In this document: positions 5,693 through 10,690 of the stretch, piece after piece
How the letters are laid out: each line of letters begins with the position of its first letter
Numbering within the stretch: the stretch's first letter is position 1
NCBI GenBank assembly: GCA_023250175.1
Contig: JAHFBD010000061.1
Span: forward strand, 1 to 10,690
Length of the DNA: 10,690 nt
Source: Candidatus Melainabacteria bacterium
GTDB lineage: Bacteria; Cyanobacteriota; Vampirovibrionia; 2-02-FULL-35-15
Direction of reading: 5' to 3'
Position numbers and translations under genes: made by a program
The notes under the pieces: model-generated
Seen by the model: only the letters and a program-made list of their open reading frames with translations
Told to the model about the DNA's origin: nothing
Database searches by the model: none

Positions 5693-7636
5693 ATGGTGGA
5701 TACAATCTTAAAAACATCGTGGTTAATAGCAGCACTTCCATTATTAAGTGCAGTGTTAATAATGTTATTTTTTCATTATTCAAGAAAAATCAGTGCTTTT
5801 TTATCTATTGGTTCAATTGCTTATGGTTTAGTTCACTCATTATTAGTTTTGTTTGTTTGCTATTTAAACCCTGAAAAAACTTTAGAGCTAAACATGCCAT
5901 GGATTGCAGCAGGTAGCTTTAAATTATTTGTTGGGTATTTGGTTGATCCATTATGTGCAATGATGCTTGTTGTTGTGTGTGCTGTAAGCTTTTTTGTTCA
6001 GATTTATACACATGGATATATGAGTGAAGATCCTAATTACAGTAAATTCTATTCTTATCTTTCATTATTTACCTTTTCAATGCTTGGTTTAGTGTTTTCT
6101 ACTAACTTATTTCAGAGTTATATTTTTTGGGAGTTGGTTGGTGTTTGTAGTTATTTGCTTATTGGGTTTTGGTGGTATAAGCAACCAGCGGCAAATGCTT
6201 GTACAAAAGCATTTCTTGTAAATCGTATAGGAGATGCTGGGTTATTAATTGGCTTATTAATGTTATTCTTCTCTACACAAAATTTTTGGTTAGATAAAGT
6301 TACATTGTCTTTTAGTGAGTTAAAAAATGCTTTGGATTGGGCTAATAGTTCTGGTATTTTGCCAGTTTTGGGTGTCATAAGTATAACCACTATTGCATTA
6401 TTTGTATTAATGGGACCGATGGCCAAGTCAGCACAATTTCCTCTTCATGTATGGTTGCCTGATGCAATGGAAGGACCTACACCTATTTCTGCATTAATCC
6501 ATGCTGCTACTATGGTGGCTGCTGGAGTATATTTAATTGCAAGAACCTATCCTTTGTATTTAGCAAGTCCGTTGGCTATGCATGTTGTAGCTTGGATAGG
6601 TGGGATTACGGCTATCTTCAGTGCATCAATTGCACTTAGCCAATATGATATAAAAAGAACACTGGCATACTCTACCTGTTCTCAGCTAGGTTATATGGTC
6701 ATGGCTTTAGGACTGGGTGCTTATTCAGCAGGTTTATTTCACTTAATGACCCATGCATTTTTTAAAGCAATGTTGTTCTTATGTTCTGGGTCTGTAATTA
6801 TTGCTTGCCATCATGAACAAGATATGAGACATATGGGTGGGCTTAAAAAGTTCATGCCTATAACATCACGTACATGTTTAATCGGAGTGCTTGCAATTTC
6901 TGGATTTCCACTACTCAGTGGGTTTTGGTCAAAAGATATGATTTTAGCTGCTGCATGGGAGCACAATAAAATTCTTTTTGTTGTTGGAGTATTAACGGCT
7001 GTGCTTACAGCATTTTATATGTTTCGGTTATACTTTATGACTTTTTCTGGAGACTATCGTGGACATGCTCATCCTCATGAAACTACTCCAGCAATTACGA
7101 TTCCACTTATTTGCTTAGCAATTCCATCGATATTTATTGGTTTAATAGGTTCGCCTTTAATTCCTGGTGGTGACAAGTTTTCATCTTTTATATTTCATGG
7201 GAAACATCACTTACATCATGAATGGGGAGTTAGTGCCTTTGTCCATGAATTTTTAACCTTACAAGGATTTATTCCATTTTTAGCATTTTTAATTGGTACT
7301 TTTTTTGCATGGCTAGTTTACAGAAAAGGATTTTCACTTAACACTTATATGAAGACACATTTTTCATTCCTTTATAAGCTTTCATTTAATAAGTGGTATA
7401 TCGATGAAATTTATTTTGGAATTTTAAATAATATAATCATGCCTCTTTATCGAATTTTATGGGGAGCTATTGATAAGGTGCTTATTGATGGCTTTTTTGT
7501 AAATGGTTCAGCATTTGTAGCATCAGTAATAGGAAATAGATTGAGATATGTAGAAACAGGTCGTGCTCAAATGTATGCTTTGGTTATTTTTGGATCAGTG
7601 TTGCTTGGAATATTATATTTTGCATTTAGGAGATAA
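5693..7636 (+). CDS. nuoL: NADH-quinone oxidoreductase subunit L (NuoL / NdhF-like)
   Basis: A 647-residue antiporter-like subunit at the far end of the membrane arm of complex I, where it pumps protons; E. coli NuoL has 613 residues. About 16 membrane segments are visible. Key charged residues are in place: Glu147 in FWELVG (TM5), Lys244 in GPMAKSAQFPLHVWLPDAMEG, His270 in ALIHAATMV, Lys358 in THAFFKAML and Lys415 in GFWSKD (TM12). After a histidine-rich loop (HGKHHLHHE, about 502-510), the long amphipathic lateral helix follows (about residues 566-625), then a last membrane helix. The start MVDTILKTSWLIAALPLL fits the family; GTG at 5696 is an alternative. No SD is visible. nuoM follows after eight bases. 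The wording resembles cyanobacterial NdhF as much as proteobacterial NuoL. Confidence 0.96.
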   Translation: MVDTILKTSWLIAALPLLSAVLIMLFFHYSRKISAFLSIGSIAYGLVHSLLVLFVCYLNPEKTLELNMPWIAAGSFKLFVGYLVDPLCAMMLVVVCAVSFFVQIYTHGYMSEDPNYSKFYSYLSLFTFSMLGLVFSTNLFQSYIFWELVGVCSYLLIGFWWYKQPAANACTKAFLVNRIGDAGLLIGLLMLFFSTQNFWLDKVTLSFSELKNALDWANSSGILPVLGVISITTIALFVLMGPMAKSAQFPLHVWLPDAMEGPTPISALIHAATMVAAGVYLIARTYPLYLASPLAMHVVAWIGGITAIFSASIALSQYDIKRTLAYSTCSQLGYMVMALGLGAYSAGLFHLMTHAFFKAMLFLCSGSVIIACHHEQDMRHMGGLKKFMPITSRTCLIGVLAISGFPLLSGFWSKDMILAAAWEHNKILFVVGVLTAVLTAFYMFRLYFMTFSGDYRGHAHPHETTPAITIPLICLAIPSIFIGLIGSPLIPGGDKFSSFIFHGKHHLHHEWGVSAFVHEFLTLQGFIPFLAFLIGTFFAWLVYRKGFSLNTYMKTHFSFLYKLSFNKWYIDEIYFGILNNIIMPLYRILWGAIDKVLIDGFFVNGSAFVASVIGNRLRYVETGRAQMYALVIFGSVLLGILYFAFRR

Positions 7637-7644
7637 TTGGATAT

Positions 7645-9180
7645 ATGAAAGAGTTTTTTTTAGAGCATGCATTAAGCACCATACTAATAGTTCCATTAAT
7701 AGCAGCTTTAATCATTGCTTTTTTGCCTGATAAAGAGTCTATTTGTCGGACCGTTGCATTGCTTTTTTCTTTAGATATTTTGTTGAATGTATTAGTTGTT
7801 ATTTTCTCAAAGTTTGATCCAAACCTATCAGTACTTCAGTATGTAGAGAGCTATCGGTGGTTTGGGGATACTATAAGGGTTAAGCTTGGTATTGATGGGT
7901 TAAGTATCTCAATGGTTTTACTTATGGCTATATTATTGCCAGTAGCTATTATAGCTAGTGAACCAATTGCAAGAGATAAACCAAAGTTTTACTACTCAAT
8001 GCTAATGCTGCTTACGACAAGTGTTCTTGGTGTGTTTATTGCTCAGGATTTATTTCTGTTCTTTTTATTGTGGGAATTAGAGCTTATACCTATGTACTTT
8101 TTAATTGCTATTTGGGGTGGTCCAAATAGAAGCTATGCTTCTATGAAGTTTTTAATTTATACCTTTATTGCTGGTGCATTTATGTTTGCAGGCGTTTTAT
8201 TGTTGTACTTTAGTTCTGGTGTAAACACTTTTGATATGGAAGTCCTTGCCACTAATGCAAAAAATCTTTCACATACGTTCCAGCTTTTATGTTTCCTTTT
8301 ATTTTTCATTTGCTTTATTGTTAAATTACCTTCCTTCCCATTTCATACATGGTTGCCGGATGCACATGTAGAAGCTCCAACGCCAGTATCTATGCTACTT
8401 GCAGGGATTCTTTTAAAGATGGGTGGATATGGTATATATCGTATTTGTGTAGGATTTTTCCCGAATATTTTAGCTGAATTAGGTTTATGGATTGCATTGT
8501 TAGCTGCTGTAAATATTATAGGTGCTGCAGTTGCATGTCTTGTTCAGGATGATATGAAACGAATTATTGCATATTCTTCAGTTTCACACATGGGTTTTGT
8601 CTTGCTTGGAGTTGCTTCATTAACAAGTGCTGGTTTTAGTGGTGGAATATTTCAAATGTTTAGTCATGGGTTAATTAGTGCAGCACTTTTCATGTTAGTA
8701 GGTACCTTATATGAAAGAACTCATACAAGAGCAGTTTCTGACTATGGTGGTATGACAAAGTATATGCCAAAATGTTTTTATTTATTTATTTTAGCTTCTA
8801 TGGCAAATTTGGCTTTACCTGCATTATCAGGATTTGTAGGTGAGAGTTTGATTTTTTATGGAGCATTTAGTTCAGAATTCTTTAAACAATTTCCAACACA
8901 CTTATATTTTAACTTTGGACAAATTTGTGTTTTATTTTCATCTATAAGTGTGGTTTTAACAGCAGGATATATGCTCTGGCTTATACAAAGAGTTTTTATG
9001 GGCCCAGAAAATACAAAATGGTCAGGCTTAACTGATTTAAGAATGCCTGAAGTCGTGGTTCTTGGAACACTTTTAGTGCTTGTGATTTTATATGGAGTTT
9101 ACCCACTTTCTTTATCTACTTTATATGAGCCAAGCTCAACTGCGCTTCTTAATTTTGTACAACATAACTTAGTGATGTAG
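7645..9180 (+). CDS. nuoM: NADH-quinone oxidoreductase subunit M (NuoM / NdhD-like)
   Basis: A 511-residue, about 14-helix proton-pumping subunit of complex I, normal in length. Functional residues are present: Glu144 in LLWELELIPMYF (TM5), Lys227 in FIVKLPSFPFHTWLPDAHVEAPTP (TM7), Lys258 in GILLKMGGYG (TM8), His341 in FSHGLISAALFM and Glu400 in GFVGESLIF (TM12). The blocks correspond to those of NuoM and of cyanobacterial/plastid NdhD; the phrase WELELIP with IAIWGG soon after is close to the NdhD version. The SD AGGAG (7628-7632) lies inside the end of nuoL, 12 bases before the ATG, so the two genes are co-transcribed and probably translated together. The other complex I genes are not in the window, and the downstream neighbour is a gene of unknown function. 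Confidence 0.96.
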   Translation: MKEFFLEHALSTILIVPLIAALIIAFLPDKESICRTVALLFSLDILLNVLVVIFSKFDPNLSVLQYVESYRWFGDTIRVKLGIDGLSISMVLLMAILLPVAIIASEPIARDKPKFYYSMLMLLTTSVLGVFIAQDLFLFFLLWELELIPMYFLIAIWGGPNRSYASMKFLIYTFIAGAFMFAGVLLLYFSSGVNTFDMEVLATNAKNLSHTFQLLCFLLFFICFIVKLPSFPFHTWLPDAHVEAPTPVSMLLAGILLKMGGYGIYRICVGFFPNILAELGLWIALLAAVNIIGAAVACLVQDDMKRIIAYSSVSHMGFVLLGVASLTSAGFSGGIFQMFSHGLISAALFMLVGTLYERTHTRAVSDYGGMTKYMPKCFYLFILASMANLALPALSGFVGESLIFYGAFSSEFFKQFPTHLYFNFGQICVLFSSISVVLTAGYMLWLIQRVFMGPENTKWSGLTDLRMPEVVVLGTLLVLVILYGVYPLSLSTLYEPSSTALLNFVQHNLVM

Positions 9181-9224
9181 AATGTTGTAAATAAGAAAAG
9201 AGAAAATATTAAGTAAAGGAGATT

Positions 9225-9872
9225 ATGATTCCTAGAGTATTTGGTTTTAGACCATATCAAAATCCAATTAAAGACTCTTTTAGTACAACTATAAAAAAAA
9301 TATTAGAATTGCCAGCTAGTGTAAATGAGCAAGGTACAAAAACAGTGCTAACAAAATTCTTTGTAAATAGATTATTCAATGAAATTTATAAACTAGATAA
9401 AGATGCTGGTGAAGATAAAGCTTATTCAGTAATTCTAGAAAAAGTAAAACAATGTATACAAGAGGATTTCAGAGAAGGTGAATTAGATGCTACATCACAG
9501 AGATTAGAACCTTTAAAGCATATGCTTGGTTTAAGTTTGCAGACAAGTGACGGAGCTGTTTATGCAAAAGGCTTAAAAAGTAGTTGGCTTGAGGCTTTAG
9601 AGATGAATGGAGTAAAAGATATCTTTGAAGGGACAAGTAAAGAATTTAAATTAAATGACAACATAAAAACTAAAGATGAGTTATATGCATATCTGAAAGA
9701 ATCAGCAACAGCCATTTTAATGGATGGACTTTCCGTTCCAACCCTTTTAAATCAAGAAGAATTTTGTGAAAGATTAACGAACAATGTCTTTTTAAACAGT
9801 ATTGTAAGTGCAATTCATGGAAATAGTGAAAATAGAGAATTGATAATAGCGCAACTTTTCCCAGTAAATTAG
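9225..9872 (+). CDS. Unrecognised soluble protein downstream of nuoM
   Basis: A 215-residue protein that I do not recognise. It begins MIPRVFGFRPYQNPIKDSFS and is otherwise mixed polar and charged, probably mostly helical, with no signal peptide or membrane segment and two isolated cysteines (77 and 181). No catalytic motif stands out. A strong SD, AAAGGAG (9215-9221), lies only three bases before the ATG, a short spacing, but the next in-frame ATG is about 100 codons further on. It starts 44 bases after the nuoM stop with no terminator between, so it may ride on the nuoL-nuoM transcript. That position suggests, but does not show, a link with complex I. It is half the size expected for the CupA protein that follows ndhF3-ndhD3 in cyanobacteria and does not look like it. 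Confidence 0.8.
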   Translation: MIPRVFGFRPYQNPIKDSFSTTIKKILELPASVNEQGTKTVLTKFFVNRLFNEIYKLDKDAGEDKAYSVILEKVKQCIQEDFREGELDATSQRLEPLKHMLGLSLQTSDGAVYAKGLKSSWLEALEMNGVKDIFEGTSKEFKLNDNIKTKDELYAYLKESATAILMDGLSVPTLLNQEEFCERLTNNVFLNSIVSAIHGNSENRELIIAQLFPVN

Positions 9873-9896
9873 AAATAAAATTAAAGCTTGATGTCT

Positions 9897-10289
9897 TTAG
9901 TGTGTTTCTGCTAAAACAAACTTTGAGTATTCATCTGCAGAAATAAGATCTTTATTTTGATTTAATTCAGAAGTCAATTCAACTTTTATCATCCATCCTT
10001 TTCCATAGGGATCTTGGTTTATGTATTCAGGATGATCGTTTAATTCTTTATTTACCTCAACTATTTTTCCAGAGTTTGGAATATATAGTTCTGAAACAGA
10101 TTTAACCGATTCTATTACTCCAAATTTTTCCCCAATATTATATGACTTTCCAGTTTCAGGGAGTTCTATATAAACAATATCTCCTAATTCATGACTAGCA
10201 TAAGAGGTAATCCCTATTATGGCTTGGTTTCCAGTAACCTTTAGGTATTCGTGACTTTTTGAATATTTTAAATCTTTAGGGAAATCCAT
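9897..10289 (-). CDS. gcvH: Glycine cleavage system H protein
   Basis: A 130-residue lipoyl carrier of the glycine cleavage system, of normal length. It shuttles the aminomethyl group from the P-protein (glycine decarboxylase) to the T-protein. The start MDFPKDLKYSKSHEYLKV matches the conserved L-x-Y-x-x-x-H-E-W/Y opening. GITSYASHELGDIVYIELPE and the lipoylation motif GVIESVKSVSELYIP follow, with lipoyl-Lys at residue 63. NPDPYGKGW-like wording (here INQDPYGKGWMIKV) confirms the family. The SD AAAGGA (10297-10302) lies seven bases before the ATG. It converges on the unknown gene at 9225-9872 with 24 bases between stops. gcvT and gcvP are not in the window, and no glycine riboswitch is apparent in the leader. 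The H protein can also serve in lipoate transfer. Confidence 0.96.
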   Translation of the reverse strand: MDFPKDLKYSKSHEYLKVTGNQAIIGITSYASHELGDIVYIELPETGKSYNIGEKFGVIESVKSVSELYIPNSGKIVEVNKELNDHPEYINQDPYGKGWMIKVELTSELNQNKDLISADEYSKFVLAETH

Positions 10290-10397
10290 TTTTTTATCCT
10301 TTACTTCTTTAATATTTTAATCTAAAATCACCCTTTTTTCCAGATCTATAATTGTTTACTTAATCTGTTTATAATATTTCTGTTCTATTCTTAAATT

Positions 10398-10469
10398 AGT
10401 CTAATGTTATGGTTATTAGGCTTTTGGGTAAAATTAAAGATAACTGATTGAGTGGTTAGATCAGTTTTT
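10398..10469 (+). other. Two tandem hairpins upstream of the last gene
   Basis: AGTCTAAT (10398-10405) pairs with ATTAGGCT (10415-10422, one G-T pair) around a nine-base loop and is followed by TTTGGG. AACTGAT (10442-10448) pairs with ATCAGTT (10460-10466) around an 11-base loop and is followed by TTT. Both resemble weak terminators reading rightward. A TATAAT at 10370-10375 could start a transcript here. No plus-strand gene directly precedes them, so a small RNA or a leader is possible. Nothing else is seen in 10303-10397. Confidence 0.35.
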
Positions 10470-10489
10470 AAACTTAAAGAATAAACATT

Positions 10490-10618
10490 GTGGATACAAG
10501 TAAGATTTTAGATTTTCTAACAATATCTTTAATAATCGCTTCCTTAGGCTTCATTTCTAGACCTAAGGTTCTATCTATTTGTTTTATTCGGAAAGTTTAT
10601 ATAAGGAGAAAAAATTAA
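10490..10618 (+). CDS. Doubtful 42-codon ORF with one hydrophobic stretch
   Basis: A GTG at 10490 opens 42 codons ending in TAA (10616-10618). The peptide has a hydrophobic run (ILDFLTISLIIASLGFI, residues 6-22) and then a basic tail (RKVYIRRKN), as in small single-pass membrane proteins. Against it: no clear SD, a GTG start, and a perfect hairpin inside it (10542-10568). It ends 12 bases before the next ATG. It may simply be leader sequence. Confidence 0.22.
   Translation: MDTSKILDFLTISLIIASLGFISRPKVLSICFIRKVYIRRKN
10542..10568 (+). other. Perfect 7-bp inverted repeat in the leader of the last gene
   Basis: CCTTAGG (10542-10548) pairs with CCTAAGG (10562-10568) around 13 bases. The right arm could also fold locally (TAGACC at 10558-10563 with GGTTCTA at 10567-10573, one base bulged), so two exclusive folds are possible. 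No T-run follows, so it is not a simple terminator. Confidence 0.3.
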
Positions 10619-10630
10619 CTGGAGTAGGTT

Positions 10631-10690
10631 ATGAGTAAAAACGCTGAAAAAAAAGATTCAAGTAATAGTAATAAAGAAGAAAATTGGTTA
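10631..10690 (+). CDS. N-terminal fragment of an unidentified protein (runs off the right edge)
   Basis: Twenty codons are visible from an ATG at 10631: MSKNAEKKDSSNSNKEENWL. An in-frame TAG lies just upstream (10625-10627), and the SD GGAG (10621-10624) sits six bases before the ATG, so the start is credible. A second SD-like AAGGAG (10603-10608) lies further up without a start codon at the right distance. The visible part is a hydrophilic, lysine- and serine-rich tail, as seen in front of many membrane or secreted proteins. The family cannot be named from this. Confidence 0.55.
   Translation, partial: MSKNAEKKDSSNSNKEENWL

Noticed and set aside
5641..5874. 77-codon plus-strand ORF over the start of nuoL
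   Set aside because: It overlaps the promoter and the first 180 bases of nuoL in another frame, and its low-complexity Phe/Ile/Leu content is what a shifted membrane-protein gene gives.
6151..6426. 91-codon minus-strand ORF
   Set aside because: It is entirely antisense to conserved nuoL coding sequence, with no SD and no family resemblance.
9225..9872. CupA/CO2-uptake protein by analogy with ndhF3-ndhD3-cupA
   Set aside because: The protein is about half the expected length and shows no similarity that I can recognise; position alone is not enough.
10290..10397. Glycine riboswitch upstream of gcvH
   Set aside because: The short AT-rich leader shows none of the conserved paired GG-rich aptamer pattern.
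10398..10470. Possible tRNA in the right-hand gap
   Set aside because: No acceptor stem or T-loop (GGTTCGAATCC-like) pattern is present; only simple hairpins.

Overview
The window is about one third G+C and comes from a free-living-type bacterium with a peptidoglycan wall, type IV pilin-like machinery and a respiratory complex I. The best lineage guess is the cyanobacterial branch, perhaps one of its AT-rich non-photosynthetic classes (Melainabacteria/Vampirovibrionia). This rests on the NdhD/NdhF-like wording of the two complex I subunits (for example WELELIPMYFLIAIWGG in NuoM), the nuoL-nuoM pair standing apart from other nuo genes, murC next to murB, and several genes without a Shine-Dalgarno (SD) sequence. 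It is an inference, not a proof; no photosynthesis gene is visible.

Layout. Positions 1-2368 form a tight minus-strand block, in transcription order: a pilin/pseudopilin gene, rpsT (S20), murC, and the first 30 codons of murB, which runs off the left edge. murC begins at a GTG inside the end of rpsT. A roughly 100-base AT-rich divergent region separates this block from ndk (plus strand). A 214-base gap after ndk holds a weak hairpin, a repeat element and an extended -10 promoter for rpsP (S16). A second, inverted copy of the repeat and a terminator-like hairpin follow rpsP. An unrecognised minus-strand gene (3497-4039) encodes a protein with a polar N-terminal half and two C-terminal membrane segments. 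Then come tldD, nuoL, nuoM and an unrecognised 215-residue gene, all on the plus strand. gcvH is convergent on the minus strand. The last 400 bases hold several hairpins, a doubtful 42-codon ORF, and the first 20 codons of a plus-strand gene cut by the right edge.

Function. Most genes are housekeeping: cell-wall precursor synthesis (murC, murB), ribosome (rpsT, rpsP), nucleotide balance (ndk), proton pumping (nuoL, nuoM), glycine cleavage (gcvH) and TldD-type proteolysis. No complete new system such as a CRISPR array, toxin-antitoxin pair, phage or insertion sequence is evident. The most unusual signal is a pair of inverted hairpin repeats flanking rpsP. They share an exact 14-base end and tandem G-A mismatches in both stems. 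Also worth checking are the apparent near-leaderless promoter of nuoL, the two unknown genes, and the hairpin cluster at the right end.
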